This document shows positions 26,569-36,574 of a stretch of 64,000 bases of DNA, one piece after another. The notes under the pieces were generated by a model. That model was not told where the DNA came from and ran no database searches. It saw only the letters and a list, made by a program, of their open reading frames with translations. Source of the DNA: Sunxiuqinia elliptica (GTDB taxonomy: Bacteria > Bacteroidota > Bacteroidia > Bacteroidales > Prolixibacteraceae); the NCBI RefSeq assembly GCF_900113005.1, contig NZ_FONW01000001.1:434001-498000 (forward strand), given 5' to 3'. The translations under genes were made by a program, and so were the position numbers. How positions within the stretch are numbered: position 1 is the first letter of the stretch; each line of letters opens with the position of its first letter.

Positions 26569-26966
26569 TGCTCTTTATTTTTGGTTAAACATATGGTTTT
26601 TGTTTTTGAGAATTGATCATGCCAGCACTGTTTTTCTTCGTTGAAGAAGATGGTTAATGGCTCTAAGGGGATCAATCGTAGGGCTGATCTTGCAAGAATT
26701 GAACCAAAAGAAAAATCTTCGGCAATAACCTTTGTACGAGTGATTAGTTTTCCCGGAGTGGTGTGCGTGAAAAACTCGAAAAGAAGGTAGTAAACAAAGT
26801 ACATAAAAAGGGAGAAGAGCCGGTCGTAAATACCGGTTTCTCCCTGAAATAAGTTGGTGTATTTTTTCAGAAAGACTAAAAAGAATGTGCCTAAGACTGA
26901 AAAAACGATAAAATCAATTAAAAAATTTAAGAAGCGGATTCTTCTCGGAGCTACGTCAATATTCAT
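26565..26966 (-). CDS. RDD family membrane protein
   Basis: 133 residues. The N-terminal APRRIRFLNFLIDFIVFSVL has the Arg-Asp pair spacing of the RDD domain, and two to three membrane segments follow (IVFSVLGTFFLVFL and LFSLFMYFVYYLLFEFF). The TPGKLITRTKVI stretch after the second segment is the other conserved part. The family has been linked to transport or membrane assembly without a single defined role. It is coupled to the small lipoprotein gene by a 4-bp overlap. Confidence 0.85.
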   Translation of the reverse strand: MNIDVAPRRIRFLNFLIDFIVFSVLGTFFLVFLKKYTNLFQGETGIYDRLFSLFMYFVYYLLFEFFTHTTPGKLITRTKVIAEDFSFGSILARSALRLIPLEPLTIFFNEEKQCWHDQFSKTKTICLTKNKEQ

Positions 26967-27024
26967 AGAAGCTTAGATTTTCACAACAATAACTGAGAAT
27001 AAAGCTACTATAAAAATATTAAAT

Positions 27025-28053
27025 TTACTCCCAGTCCAGAATAATTTTTCCGCAATCTCCGCGTTCCATAATATCAAAAGCTTCCTGGAAATCATCAGCC
27101 TTCATCCGATGGGTAATGACGGGAGCAATATTCAATCCTGATGTCAGCATCATTTCCATGTGGTACCAGGTTTCGTACATTTCACGACCATAAATCCCCT
27201 TCAGCGTTAAGCCTTTAAAAATGAGTTTGCTCCAGTTGATCTGTGTGCTTTTGGGAAGCAAGCCCAGCAAGGAGATTTTTCCTCCGTTGTACATGTTCTC
27301 AACCATATCATTAAAAGCGATAGGCGAGCCACTGCATTCTAAACCGATGTCGAAGCCTGCAACCATCCCTAAGCTTTTCATCGCTTCATTTACCTGCTCT
27401 TTGGTTGGATCAATCACTTTTGTAGCTCCTAATTTGCGAGCTAAATCACGACGATAGCTGCTCAAATCGGTTCCAACAACGTTTCGGGCGCCGGCAAATT
27501 TGGCTACCGCAGTAGCCATTGCTCCAATGGGGCCACCAATACCGGTAATCAGCACATCTTCTCCTAGAAGAGGGAAGGACAGGGCTGTATGTGTTGCATT
27601 TCCCAGTGGATCCATAATCGCCATGATTTCATCCGGAATTTGCGGATCTACTTTCAGCACGTTTTTGGCCGGAACCGAAATGTACTCGGCAAAACCTCCG
27701 TCACGCTGAACGCCAATTCCTAAGGTGTTGTCGCAAATGTGCTGACGTCCACGACGACAGTTACGGCAGAAACCACAAGCAATGTGTCCTTCAACGGTTA
27801 CCCGTTCACCAACATGTACGCGATCAACTTCAGAACCGGTCTCAACCACTTCACCCATGTACTCATGACCGATAACTACCGGAGTTTTAATGGTGTTTTG
27901 TGCCCATTCATCCCATTTATAGATGTGAAGGTCGGTACCGCAGACAGCCGCTTTTTTTATTTTGATGAGTACGTCGTTGTGTCCTACTTTTGGCATAGGA
28001 ACATCTTCCATCCAAAGACCACGTTCTGGTTTGCTTTTTACAATTGCTTTCAT
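27025..28053 (-). CDS. tdh: L-threonine 3-dehydrogenase (zinc alcohol dehydrogenase family)
   Basis: Oxidises L-threonine to 2-amino-3-ketobutyrate with NAD. The start at 28053 (MKAIVKSKPERGLW) gives 342 residues, close to the E. coli enzyme; an upstream in-frame ATG at 28101 adds 16 non-conserved residues. The catalytic zinc ligand lies in AVCGTDLHIYKWDEW, the GHEYMGEVVE loop is present, and the structural zinc site has CGFCRNCRRGRQHIC. The Rossmann fold starts ITGIGGPIGAMATAVAKF; the form GIGGPIG is slightly unusual against GxGPIG. The partner 2-amino-3-ketobutyrate ligase (kbl) is not in the window. Confidence 0.93.
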   Translation of the reverse strand: MKAIVKSKPERGLWMEDVPMPKVGHNDVLIKIKKAAVCGTDLHIYKWDEWAQNTIKTPVVIGHEYMGEVVETGSEVDRVHVGERVTVEGHIACGFCRNCRRGRQHICDNTLGIGVQRDGGFAEYISVPAKNVLKVDPQIPDEIMAIMDPLGNATHTALSFPLLGEDVLITGIGGPIGAMATAVAKFAGARNVVGTDLSSYRRDLARKLGATKVIDPTKEQVNEAMKSLGMVAGFDIGLECSGSPIAFNDMVENMYNGGKISLLGLLPKSTQINWSKLIFKGLTLKGIYGREMYETWYHMEMMLTSGLNIAPVITHRMKADDFQEAFDIMERGDCGKIILDWE

Positions 28054-28211
28054 TCGTTTGTATTTTAATTTTTTAATAGTAACTAATTGAATTTGTATCA
28101 TCTAGTCATTCTCTTAACGGATAAAAATAGCTTTGTTTTATACCGTCGAATGATGAAGCAAATTAGTGCTATTTCAGATGATGAGAAAGAATGTATGTCA
28201 TTTTTTTTACA

Positions 28212-29534
28212 CTAGGGCAATTGGGAGAAATCAATGTCAGGAGCCTTTTTTCTTGCTTGGCGTTCATGCATCGATCCAATGGGGGTGGTTTCGTCAAAGA
28301 AACCGCAGTTTTTCATGAAAAAACGACCATCTTTTACGCCACCGGAATAGTCCATACGTGATTCTTTCCGGGCCGTTGCATCAGCGGTGAATTTGGCTTT
28401 TGTAAGCTCCACCCATTGTTTGTTGGTGGTGTAAATCCACTGGTTGTCGTATTGTGCATACCGGCTAATAGCCCCCGTCTCGGTAATAAAATTCTCCAGA
28501 AACGAATATTGATGGGTTAGCCAGGTATTGGTGTGTGGCCGCTTGAAACAGGCGATGAGTTGCCAGTTTCCAATTTCAGGTGCATAGAAATAGGCGGTGT
28601 ACTCCGTAAAATTGTTATCCAATGGTCGTCCGCGAAGTAAAAAACGATAGGTTGTTCCGGCTTTCCAGTTAAAACGCATAAAGCTTTGACCTCCTGATCC
28701 TTCATTGCCAAATTCCCCGGTGGTAACGGTTGGCCCTTTGCGGTCTAATATAATTTTGTAATCGTCGGGAATGGTACTGGGATCGTCGGTTTGGTAGGGG
28801 CTCCAAACAGAGAACAAAACTCGGCGCTCGGTTTCAGAATTCACCTGCATGCCGAAATAGCCCTCTCCAAAGCCGTTAGCCATGAAATAAGAGCCCAGGA
28901 TATCTTGCCCCTCAGGAACGGTTATTTCGTTGTAAAACCATTCGATATCGCCTGAATTTTCAGGAATCTGATAGCTTAGGTGAACAGAAGGTCCACGGCG
29001 TCCCCAATAATATTCTTCTTTGACATAGTACATTGTTCCTTCCGTTGCAGCTCCTCCTAGCTGGAGACTCTTGATTTCGGCATATTGACTAGCTGTTTTT
29101 TTCAATCCTTCCAACTCGATATAATGGTAGCCCGGTTGATCGATTTGAAAGCTGCCAACAAAGGTTTTTTGAAAGTTTGCACCTGCTAATGAAACAGTCT
29201 TGCTGTCCCCGTTGAGTGTGCAGTTCAGCTCAGAAGTTCCTTCCGGAACGCGGGCTTGAAGAGCCACATCTAACTGTCCGGCTTGCATGAGCTTAAAATA
29301 GATCCGAATCGTATTTTCTGCTTGGGTCCAATTTTGGATTCCTTCTTCGGATACCATTTGGTAGCCTTCAAAAGGAGTGGGGGAGATCCAGGCATTTCCG
29401 CCGGCCGGAACCGAATAAGGCGTTGCTGGAATAGCCTGACTGCCTTCCAGATCCTTACTACAACCCGTAAAAGCTGTAAACAAGGAAAAGCTTAATAGCA
29501 ATAAGCCATGAATCAGAGATTTGAGTGTTTTCAT
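28212..29534 (-). CDS. DUF5077/DUF3472 domain lipoprotein
   Basis: 440 residues. A lipoprotein signal ends in FTAFTGCSKDL. An N-terminal beta-sandwich of the DUF5077 type (about 40-160; IRIYFKLMQAGQLDVALQAR) is followed by a DUF3472 domain (about 180-420; SVHLSYQIPENSGDIEWFYN, FNWKAGTTYRFLLRGRP, WQLIACFKRPHTNTWL). Proteins with this pair are common in Bacteroidota and thought to act on or bind extracellular glycans, but no activity is firmly known to me. It is followed upstream by the thioredoxin-like gene on the same strand with a 54-bp gap. Confidence 0.88.
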   Translation of the reverse strand: MKTLKSLIHGLLLLSFSLFTAFTGCSKDLEGSQAIPATPYSVPAGGNAWISPTPFEGYQMVSEEGIQNWTQAENTIRIYFKLMQAGQLDVALQARVPEGTSELNCTLNGDSKTVSLAGANFQKTFVGSFQIDQPGYHYIELEGLKKTASQYAEIKSLQLGGAATEGTMYYVKEEYYWGRRGPSVHLSYQIPENSGDIEWFYNEITVPEGQDILGSYFMANGFGEGYFGMQVNSETERRVLFSVWSPYQTDDPSTIPDDYKIILDRKGPTVTTGEFGNEGSGGQSFMRFNWKAGTTYRFLLRGRPLDNNFTEYTAYFYAPEIGNWQLIACFKRPHTNTWLTHQYSFLENFITETGAISRYAQYDNQWIYTTNKQWVELTKAKFTADATARKESRMDYSGGVKDGRFFMKNCGFFDETTPIGSMHERQARKKAPDIDFSQLP

Positions 29535-29588
29535 TTTTGTAGTTTATTTGATGAGTAGTATTTGTTTCAACGAGTTAGTCAGCTGTGT

Positions 29589-30074
29589 TTAGTCTCCGTA
29601 ATTGGCTGGATCCAAAGCTTCTGGAGACCACTGTTTGTAGAACAGAAGTACTTTTTTAGGGCTGTACGAACCATCCTCTTCTAAGTAGGCTGAATTTTGG
29701 GTGTGAATTCGATGTCCATTTTCATCAAGAACAACAAACACCGGAAAGCCAAATCGTTGCGGATAATCGAGGGATTTCAAAACCTCCAGATTCTTGTTTT
29801 CTTTGCTGTAATTTACTTTTACCACGACATAATTAGCATCGACAAAGTTCTTGATTTCTGCATTGCTATCAACAAAACGATGAAATTTGATGCACCAGGG
29901 ACACCAGTTGCCACCGATTTGCAGAAAGATGTGTTTGCCTTCGTTCTTAGCTTGTTTAACTGCCTTTTCAATGGCTTCTTGCGCATTGGCGTTTGGATCA
30001 TAAACTTTGCTTGTCTGAGCCGATAGATTCAAGCTAATTGCGATCAGGATAAAGATTCCAATAAACTTCTTCAT
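29589..30074 (-). CDS. Exported thioredoxin-like protein
   Basis: 161 residues from the ATG at 30074 (MKKFIGIFILIAISLNLSAQ), which places a clean signal peptide at the start; the longer ORF to 30113 adds 13 residues before it. One thioredoxin fold with the redox motif GGNWCPWCIKFHRFVD. It resembles the DUF255/thioredoxin_7 type (EGKHIFLQIGGNWCPWC) that acts as a periplasmic disulfide reductase or chaperone. The C-terminus ends in YKQWSPEALDPANYGD. The adjacent exported Ni-SOD gene, with thiolate ligands, is separated by 259 bp and its own terminator. Confidence 0.88.
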   Translation of the reverse strand: MKKFIGIFILIAISLNLSAQTSKVYDPNANAQEAIEKAVKQAKNEGKHIFLQIGGNWCPWCIKFHRFVDSNAEIKNFVDANYVVVKVNYSKENKNLEVLKSLDYPQRFGFPVFVVLDENGHRIHTQNSAYLEEDGSYSPKKVLLFYKQWSPEALDPANYGD

Positions 30075-30282
30075 TTGTTTTTTTAGTTTGAACCAGGATA
30101 CAAGTTCATGCACATGACAGGTTTCATGTGTTTTAATTCAGTTATCACGGGCTCTATTTAAAAATTAAGTGACTGCCATTCAGTATTTCACATTTATTGC
30201 GTCACGTGTATATTGTGTGGCTAAAAATAAACATTGCGAAATAAGATAACTACTGAAAATATCATGGGAATGTAAAATTGCA

Positions 30283-30312
30283 CAAAAAAAAGCCTCTTTT
30301 GATGAAGAGGCT
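30283..30312 (-). terminator. Intrinsic terminator after the Ni-superoxide dismutase gene
   Basis: On the minus strand AAGCCTCTT pairs with AAGAGGCTT around a four-to-six-base loop and is followed by a run of eight T (A-run at 30283-30291 on the plus strand). It lies just past the stop codon of the gene at 30334. Confidence 0.85.
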
Positions 30313-30333
30313 TGGTTGACAGTATGTTGTACC

Positions 30334-30801
30334 TTAGTGGGTGTGCTTGTGGAAGTAGCTGTCTGAAAATTTTTCCAGTGTTGTATTTAGTTTGTCAATG
30401 ACTGTCAAGTCAGTGGTTTGTTTGGCTTTCATTGAAAGAACCAACAGCTGGTGGAGTAGGGCTAGTTGATTGGTATACTTGGCATAAGCTTCAACTTCAG
30501 TTGGTTGAACGGGCTTAATGCGTTGGTGAAGAAAGTATTGGCTAACAATGTCTTGGATCTTTTTGGCATGCTCTTCTTTGTTCATGACCCAGCGAACCAA
30601 CTGGTTGTAATTTTTATCGCCTGCTTCGGATAACTCATTGATCTGATTCATCGACTTTGCAATGGTCTCGATATGCTCCGCAATCAGTTCAACGCGAACA
30701 GAATCACCATAAATACCACAAGGAATTTCACAATGAGCATAGCTCTTTTGACCGATTGCTACCAGAGCTACAAACAGGCTAAGTACAAGTAATTTTTTCA
30801 T
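30334..30801 (-). CDS. sodN: Nickel-type superoxide dismutase, Sec-exported
   Basis: 155 residues from the ATG at 30801; an upstream in-frame ATG (30840) adds 13 residues. After a 22-residue signal peptide (KKLLVLSLFVALVAIGQKSYA) comes HCEIPCGIYGD, an exact match to the nickel hook HCxxPCGxY of NiSOD. In known NiSOD the nickel is held by the N-terminal amine and side chain of His1, Cys2 and Cys6, so cleavage directly before His is required; here signal peptidase cutting after SYA would expose it. The rest is the alpha-helical bundle (ELIAEHIETIAKSMNQINEL, LVRWVMNKEEHAKKIQDI). The protein ends HKHTH, possibly an extra metal-binding tail. It disproportionates superoxide in the periplasm. No separate sodX-type protease gene is adjacent. 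Confidence 0.9.
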   Translation of the reverse strand: MKKLLVLSLFVALVAIGQKSYAHCEIPCGIYGDSVRVELIAEHIETIAKSMNQINELSEAGDKNYNQLVRWVMNKEEHAKKIQDIVSQYFLHQRIKPVQPTEVEAYAKYTNQLALLHQLLVLSMKAKQTTDLTVIDKLNTTLEKFSDSYFHKHTH

Positions 30802-30880
30802 AATAATTGTAATTTTTTTTAATTTGTAACCATACAACAAATAGGGTTGGATATAAGTTTATTAGCATGGAAAATAGGCA

Positions 30881-30912
30881 AAAAAAAGCCCTCTGAAAAA
30901 TCAGAAGGCTTT
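30881..30912 (-). terminator. Intrinsic terminator after cysS
   Basis: On the minus strand GCCTTCTGA (30909-30901) pairs with TCAGAGGGC (30896-30888) with one mismatch around TTTT, followed by seven or more T. It lies about 20 bp past the cysS stop codon. Confidence 0.8.
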
Positions 30913-30932
30913 GATATCGTATCTTTGGTAAT

Positions 30933-32405
30933 TTACTTCAATTCCCAGCTAAATCCATCTTTGGTGTCTTTAACCACAAAGCCGAGGCGAGCCAATTCAT
31001 CCCGAATTTTGTCGGCAGTTCCCCAGTCTTTATTGGCCTTAGCGTCTTGCCGAAGTTGCAACAACAGGTCAATGGCTTGCTCATAAGCCTCGGTATTGCT
31101 GTCTGATTGTTGTTCCGGTCTTTTTAAGCCAAATAAATCAAACACAAAGGTGGCGTATAAGGTCTTCAGTTCTTCCAGATCTTCGGGTGAAATGCTCGCT
31201 TTTCCGTCAGCAATGGAGTTAATCATTTTTACCCCATCAAAAAGATGTGCAATGGCAATCGGACTGTTTAAGTCGTCGTTCATTGCCTGGTAGCATTTTT
31301 CTCTTAGGCCTTTAACATCTACCGTTGAAGTTGCCTGTGCCTCCAGATTTTCGAGTGTTTCAGTTGCTTTTAACAGGCGCTCCATGCCTTTTTCAGCCGA
31401 CTGCAAAGCTTCATTCGAAAAATCCAAGGTGCTTCGGTAATGAGCTGTTAGCATGAAAAAGCGGATGTTCATTGGCGAATAGGCTTTCTCCAACAGGGCA
31501 TGTTCGCCACTGAAGAATTCATCCAGGGAGATAGCATTTCCCAATGATTTACCCATTTTTTGGCCGTTTAGGGTAATCATGTTGTTGTGCATCCAATAAC
31601 GAACAGCATCTTTCCCGTTAGCTGCCTTAGCTTGAGCAATTTCTGCTTCGTGGTGGGGAAAGGTTAGATCCATTCCACCTCCATGAATATCAAAGGTCTC
31701 GCCAAGATATTTGCAACTCATGGCTGTACATTCTACGTGCCAGCCCGGAAAGCCCTCGCCCCATTTCGAAGGCCAACGCATGATGTGTTCTGGTGCCGCT
31801 TTTTTCCAGATCGCGAAGTCCAAGGATGATCGTTTTTCGTTTTGTCCATCCAGTTGGCGGGTGTTGGCTAGCAGATCCTCAATTTTCCGTCCTGATAGCT
31901 CGCCATAAGGATAATCTTTGGCGTATTTCTCGACATCAAAATACACGGAGCCATTGCTTTCGTAAGCATAGCCTGCAGCCAATATTTTTTCTACAGTTTC
32001 AATTTGTTCGATGATGTGACCGGTAGCCCGAGGCTCAATGCTTGGTGGAAGCACATTGAGCTGCTGCATGTTTTTATGGTAGTCGTTGGTATAAATTTGA
32101 ACGATTTCCATTGGTTCCAGCTCTTCCAAGCGAGCTCTTTTGGCAATTTTATCTTCACCTTCATCAGCGTCATTAACCAAGTGACCAACATCGGTAATGT
32201 TACGTACATAGCGAACTTTATAGCCGATGTGTTTCAGGTAACGAAAAAGCAAATCGTAGGTCACTGCGGGGCGCGCATGTCCCAAGTGAGCTTTGCTGTA
32301 TACGGTAGGGCCACAAACATACAAACCGGCTTTTCCCGGATGAAGCGGTTCAAAAACTTCTTTTTTGCGACTTAATGTATTGTAAATCTGTAGTTGATTT
32401 TCCAT
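30933..32405 (-). CDS. cysS: Cysteinyl-tRNA synthetase
   Basis: 490 residues from the ATG at 32405 ([18 protein letters not shown]); the ORF extends 14 codons further upstream without conserved sequence. Charges tRNA-Cys. The class I HIGH motif appears as AHLGH in [16 protein letters not shown], and KMSKS as KMGKSLGN. The zinc site uses CGPTVY and [13 protein letters not shown] with the downstream [10 protein letters not shown]. The anticodon-binding region closes the protein ([24 protein letters not shown]). It follows fumC on the same strand with a 97-bp gap. Confidence 0.96.
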   Translation of the reverse strand: MENQLQIYNTLSRKKEVFEPLHPGKAGLYVCGPTVYSKAHLGHARPAVTYDLLFRYLKHIGYKVRYVRNITDVGHLVNDADEGEDKIAKRARLEELEPMEIVQIYTNDYHKNMQQLNVLPPSIEPRATGHIIEQIETVEKILAAGYAYESNGSVYFDVEKYAKDYPYGELSGRKIEDLLANTRQLDGQNEKRSSLDFAIWKKAAPEHIMRWPSKWGEGFPGWHVECTAMSCKYLGETFDIHGGGMDLTFPHHEAEIAQAKAANGKDAVRYWMHNNMITLNGQKMGKSLGNAISLDEFFSGEHALLEKAYSPMNIRFFMLTAHYRSTLDFSNEALQSAEKGMERLLKATETLENLEAQATSTVDVKGLREKCYQAMNDDLNSPIAIAHLFDGVKMINSIADGKASISPEDLEELKTLYATFVFDLFGLKRPEQQSDSNTEAYEQAIDLLLQLRQDAKANKDWGTADKIRDELARLGFVVKDTKDGFSWELK

Positions 32406-32502
32406 GGATTCGAGAAATTTGTGCAAAGGTAGAAAATTTCTCTGCAACTGTAATTAAATGGTAGATTGAGAATTCGGGGAAAGCTTATCCTTGGTGTCTT
32501 TT

Positions 32503-33903
32503 TTAGGCTTTTCGTGGTTTGGTCATTGCGATTGGATCGACCCATTGATCAAATTCATTGGCCGTCAGCAAGCCCGATTCGATCGCCGCTTGCTTGAGTG
32601 TTTTGGCTTCGGCATGGGCTTTCTTAGCGATTACTGCAGCTTGCTCGTAGCCAATATGAGGGGCAAGTGCGGTAACCAACATGAGGGAGTTGTTCAGGTG
32701 TTCTGCAATTTGTGTGTGGTTGGCTTCAATGCCCACAACACATTTTTCGAAAAAGGACGTGCAGGAGTCCGCCAGCAAATTTGCCGACTGTAGAAAGTTG
32801 GCAATGATGACCGGTTTGAACGTATTTAGTTCAAATTGCCCACTAGATCCAGCTACGCTCAAGGTGGTATCATTACCCATAATCTGGGCACAAACCATGG
32901 TTAGCGCTTCAATCTGCGTTGGATTAACCTTCCCGGGCATGATGGAAGAACCGGGCTCGTTGGCAGGTAGTAGAAGTTCGCTAATACCGCATCTTGGGCC
33001 GGAGGCAAGTAAGCGAATGTCATTTCCAATTTTCATAAGGCTGACAGCCAGTCGTTTCAACGCTCCATGAGCTTCGATCAGGGCATCGTGTGCCGCTTGA
33101 GCTTCAAACTTGTTGGGAGCTGATACAAACGGGAGGCCAGTGAGTTTCGTAAGCATGGATGCAGCTTCAGAAGCAAAACCTTTAGGCGTGTTTAGTCCTG
33201 TGCCAACGGCAGTTCCACCGATAGCCAATTCGGCTAAATGGGGAAGGGTGTTTTTTAGGGCCTGAATGCCATGATGCAGCTGCGAAGCATAGCCTGAAAA
33301 CTCTTGTCCTAAAGTTAAAGGCGTGGCATCCATGGCATGTGTTCGCCCTATTTTTACAAGCTCTTTAAACTGTTCAGCCTTTAACTCTAAACCATCTTGT
33401 AATTGCTTTACCTGAGGAATTACGCGTTCAACCAAAACTTTATAAGCAGCAAGGTGCATGGCGGTAGGAAAGGTGTCGTTGGATGATTGAGAGCGATTCA
33501 CATCATCGTTGGGATGAAGCACTCGGTGCTTTGCTTCCAGCTTATGACCGGCCAGGATTGTGGCACGGTTGGCAATCACTTCATTCACATTCATATTGGT
33601 TTGGGTACCCGATCCCGTTTGCCAGATAACCAAAGGAAAGTGGGCATCCAGTTGCCCTGCGATAATCTCATCACAGACTTGGGTGATAAGAGCAACTTTC
33701 CGGGCTGATAATAGCCCAAACTTTTGGTTGGTTAGGGCTACCGCTTTTTTCAGATAGCCATAAGCATGAATAAGCTCCATGGGCATGCTTGATGGCGGCC
33801 CAATTCTGAAATTTTCAATGGAGCGTTGGGTTTGTGCTCCCCAGTATTTGTCCACAGGAACTTCGACTTCGCCAAGTGTGTCTCTCTCAATTCGATACTT
33901 CAT
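32503..33903 (-). CDS. fumC: Class II fumarate hydratase
   Basis: 466 residues. Interconverts fumarate and malate in the TCA cycle. Family signatures: [14 protein letters not shown] near the N-terminus, [58 protein letters not shown], and the fumarase/aspartase loop [13 protein letters not shown]. Full length with no oddity. It diverges from the radical SAM gene across a 143-bp gap that carries a plus-strand -7 element. Confidence 0.97.
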   Translation of the reverse strand: MKYRIERDTLGEVEVPVDKYWGAQTQRSIENFRIGPPSSMPMELIHAYGYLKKAVALTNQKFGLLSARKVALITQVCDEIIAGQLDAHFPLVIWQTGSGTQTNMNVNEVIANRATILAGHKLEAKHRVLHPNDDVNRSQSSNDTFPTAMHLAAYKVLVERVIPQVKQLQDGLELKAEQFKELVKIGRTHAMDATPLTLGQEFSGYASQLHHGIQALKNTLPHLAELAIGGTAVGTGLNTPKGFASEAASMLTKLTGLPFVSAPNKFEAQAAHDALIEAHGALKRLAVSLMKIGNDIRLLASGPRCGISELLLPANEPGSSIMPGKVNPTQIEALTMVCAQIMGNDTTLSVAGSSGQFELNTFKPVIIANFLQSANLLADSCTSFFEKCVVGIEANHTQIAEHLNNSLMLVTALAPHIGYEQAAVIAKKAHAEAKTLKQAAIESGLLTANEFDQWVDPIAMTKPRKA

Positions 33904-33993
33904 AATTTGTTTATTTTCAGGCTTCTAGTTATAGGACAACTGAATGATGCAGTTTGTTTGATCTTTAAGCCTGCGAAAAATGCATTTTTTCTG

Positions 33994-34023
33994 TTTCAGC
34001 ATTTAAAAATGAAACTATATTTG
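33994..34023 (+). promoter_or_regulatory. Bacteroidota promoter upstream of the radical SAM gene
   Basis: TATATTTG (34016-34023) is a full match to TAnnTTTG, with TTTC at 33994-33997 as a partial -33 element 18 bp upstream. The start codon at 34047 would lie about 17 nt into the transcript. Confidence 0.5.
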
Positions 34024-34046
34024 CGTCCAGTTATTTGATATTTTGA

Positions 34047-35453
34047 ATGAATAGGTTAACACCTTTAAAAGAGCGGCACCTGCTGAGGAATCAGGAGGAA
34101 TACCAGGTGAAATACAACTATCTGAAATTCCCTTCACCGAAAGAAGCTGCGACTGCTATGCAAGACCGGAAGACGATTCTATCGACTTTTGAAAGCAGGG
34201 TAAAGTGGGGGTTTCACAACAGCAAAGTGGATGTTACTAAGTTATCCAAGGGATGTCAGCTTTGCGGCGAAGGGCAGTGGTCCTGTCTTTTCATCAATAA
34301 CCTGTGCAACGGGAAGTGCTTTTATTGCCCGACGCAGCAGAATGATTTGGCACAGCCGGAAACGAACACCCTCATTTTTGAAGAGCCACAAACCTATGTT
34401 GACTACATTCGAAAATTTGGCTTTAAAGGGGTCAGTATTTCAGGGGGCGAACCGCTCATTTCCTTTGATAAAAGTTTGGCTTTTGTAAAAGCAGTGAAAG
34501 ATGCTTTTGGCGATGAAGTTTACGTGTGGCTTTATACCAATGGGATTTTATTGACCCCGGAAAAAGTCGCGGCTTTTAAGCAGGCTGGGCTCAACGAGAT
34601 GCGTTTTGATATTGGCGCTACGGAGTATAAAACCGATAAACTGCAGCTTGCTTTAGGTCAAATTCCGGTGGTAACCGTTGAAATTCCTGCTGTTCCACAA
34701 GAAGAAGAACTTTTAAAAGAAAAGATTCGTGAGCTGAGTGCTTTGGGAGTTAATCATCTGAACTTCCACCAAATGCGCCTGACTCCCTACAATTTCAACC
34801 AACTGGTTGAGCATGATTACACCTACATTCATGGAGAAAAGGTAACGGTCATGGAGTCGGAGCTAACAGCTTTGCGATTAATTCAGTTTGCCTTGGATGA
34901 AGGACTGGATCTTCCGATCAATTATTGCTCATTTGTCTACAAAAACCGCCATCAAAAATCAGCCAACCGGAAAAAACATGCCCCTTTGGTACGTTATCCC
35001 TGGGAGGAAGTGACTGAAAATGGTTTTATCCGGAATGTTTATACCCGTTTGCCCCGCGAAAGGCAAGGGGAAGTGCTTAATTTATTTGAAGATGAACTGG
35101 CTAAAGGCTGGGTGATTTTCAATGAGAAAACATCCCGGATGGATTTTCATTCTGAGCTGTTCAAGCGATTTGTCGCTTTAGAACTTCCACTTTGGGTGGA
35201 ATACCATGTGAGCCATATTTTTCCTCAGGAAACGGGGATAAACGACTTTACTCGGATTCCTCTGAACGATGAAAGGGAAGTAGTCGTTGAACGGCGATTG
35301 GCTAATTTACCCATTGAGTTGGATGATGAAAAACGGAAGTTCTTCCTGAGCTTGTTGAATCAGGATGTTCAGTATAAAGAATCCGAAGATTCCAAAATTC
35401 AGCAGATTATGACTTACGAGTTTATCCCCGAAGGATTGGGGGATTACTATTAG
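34047..35453 (+). CDS. Radical SAM protein of unassigned function
   Basis: 468 residues. The cluster motif is LCNGKCFYC near residues 85-95, preceded by a second cysteine set GCQLCGEGQWSC at about 70-82. SAM-binding text follows: KGVSISGGEPLISFDKSL and VYVWLYTNGILLTPEK. The C-terminal third contains no domain I recognise. The protein is not MoaA, NrdG, PflA or a SPASM member by its motifs, and the extra N-terminal cysteines may bind a second metal site. It is convergent with selD (89-bp gap), which does not by itself imply a link to selenium. Confidence 0.8.
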   Translation: MNRLTPLKERHLLRNQEEYQVKYNYLKFPSPKEAATAMQDRKTILSTFESRVKWGFHNSKVDVTKLSKGCQLCGEGQWSCLFINNLCNGKCFYCPTQQNDLAQPETNTLIFEEPQTYVDYIRKFGFKGVSISGGEPLISFDKSLAFVKAVKDAFGDEVYVWLYTNGILLTPEKVAAFKQAGLNEMRFDIGATEYKTDKLQLALGQIPVVTVEIPAVPQEEELLKEKIRELSALGVNHLNFHQMRLTPYNFNQLVEHDYTYIHGEKVTVMESELTALRLIQFALDEGLDLPINYCSFVYKNRHQKSANRKKHAPLVRYPWEEVTENGFIRNVYTRLPRERQGEVLNLFEDELAKGWVIFNEKTSRMDFHSELFKRFVALELPLWVEYHVSHIFPQETGINDFTRIPLNDEREVVVERRLANLPIELDDEKRKFFLSLLNQDVQYKESEDSKIQQIMTYEFIPEGLGDYY

Positions 35454-35473
35454 TGAAGTGTCTAATAATACAA

Positions 35474-35527
35474 GAGTCAGAGAGAACAAGCAGTGATTGA
35501 TAACTTGTCCTAACTGACTCCTTTTTA
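35474..35527 (+). terminator. Hairpin terminator after the radical SAM gene
   Basis: GAGTCAG (35474-35480) pairs with CTGACTC (35514-35520), with inner pairing ACAAG/CTTGT, followed by CTTTTTAT. It lies 21 bp after the stop and before the convergent selD. Confidence 0.65.
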
Positions 35528-35542
35528 TATTTTTTATCCGAA

Positions 35543-36574
35543 TTAAATTACGCGTATCAGGTCTTCTGTTTGAGCGGTTAAATGCCCAAAAACGGAGGTG
35601 TTCAACTCGTTTTCTTCCAGTAGATTGATGACTTCCGGAATGGCATCTTGTTCTACTGCCAGTAGCAGGCCTCCGCTGGTTTGGGGATCGCAAAGTAGCA
35701 GTTTGTCTTCTTCGTTTTTCAGCTTGACACGGCATCCGTAGCTGTCCCAATTGCGGTGGGTACCTCCGGGAATACAGCCTTCTGCAATGTATTCAGCTAC
35801 TTCTTTGAAGCGGGGAATCTTGTCCAGTTCAATTTCGGCCGAAAGCTGGCTTCCTTCGCACAGTTCGGTTAAATGGCCCAATAAGCCAAAGCCGGTTACA
35901 TCGGTCATCGCTTTTACTCCGGGAATCGCAGCCAGTTCAACACCAATTTTATTCAGCTTCATCATGGACTCAGGTGCTAAATGTTGGTGTTCGGCTTTCA
36001 GTTTACCGTTTTTTTGCGCGGTGGACAACACACCAACACCCAGTGGTTTGGTCAATAGCAGCTGGCATCCTTCGGTTGCGGTATCGTTTTGTTTTAGCTG
36101 ATCGGTAGCAACCTGTCCGGTAACGGCCAAGCCAAAAATGGGTTCCGGGCTATCAATGCTATGGCCTCCAGCAAGTGGAATTCCGGCCTCCAGGCAGGTT
36201 TGACGTCCTCCATCCAACACTTGTTGGGCAATTTCGGGCGCCAGTTTATTGATTGGCCAGCCCAAAATAGCAATGGCCAACAGTGGCTTTCCCCCCATGG
36301 CATAGACGTCGCTGATGGCATTGGCTGCCGCAATTTTCCCAAAGGAAAACGGATCGTCCACAATGGGCATAAAAAAGTCGGTCGTACTAATAATGGCCGT
36401 GCCATTTTGCATGTCGTAAACAGCGGCATCATCCCGGCTATCATTCCCCACCAGCAATTGCGGATGATTTCCAACAGGGAGCTGGCTATGCAAAATGGTG
36501 CTTAGTACTTTAGGCGATATTTTGCAACCACAGCCTGCGCCGTGGCTATATTGTGTGAGTTTTATCGTGCTCAT
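35543..36574 (-). CDS. selD: Selenide, water dikinase
   Basis: 343 residues from the ATG at 36574 (an alternative ATG lies four codons upstream). Makes selenophosphate from selenide and ATP. The catalytic glycine-rich loop is [16 protein letters not shown], matching E. coli Cys17 and Lys20; it uses cysteine, not selenocysteine. Further marks are [41 protein letters not shown] (read in parts) and [12 protein letters not shown]. Its start overlaps the 3' end of mnmH by 29 bp on the same strand, so the two form an operon for tRNA selenation. Confidence 0.96.
   Translation of the reverse strand: MSTIKLTQYSHGAGCGCKISPKVLSTILHSQLPVGNHPQLLVGNDSRDDAAVYDMQNGTAIISTTDFFMPIVDDPFSFGKIAAANAISDVYAMGGKPLLAIAILGWPINKLAPEIAQQVLDGGRQTCLEAGIPLAGGHSIDSPEPIFGLAVTGQVATDQLKQNDTATEGCQLLLTKPLGVGVLSTAQKNGKLKAEHQHLAPESMMKLNKIGVELAAIPGVKAMTDVTGFGLLGHLTELCEGSQLSAEIELDKIPRFKEVAEYIAEGCIPGGTHRNWDSYGCRVKLKNEEDKLLLCDPQTSGGLLLAVEQDAIPEVINLLEENELNTSVFGHLTAQTEDLIRVI

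Noticed and set aside
30205-30220. CACGTG near 30214 as a third parS
   Set aside because: Only the six-base core matches; the flanking bases disagree at most fixed positions.
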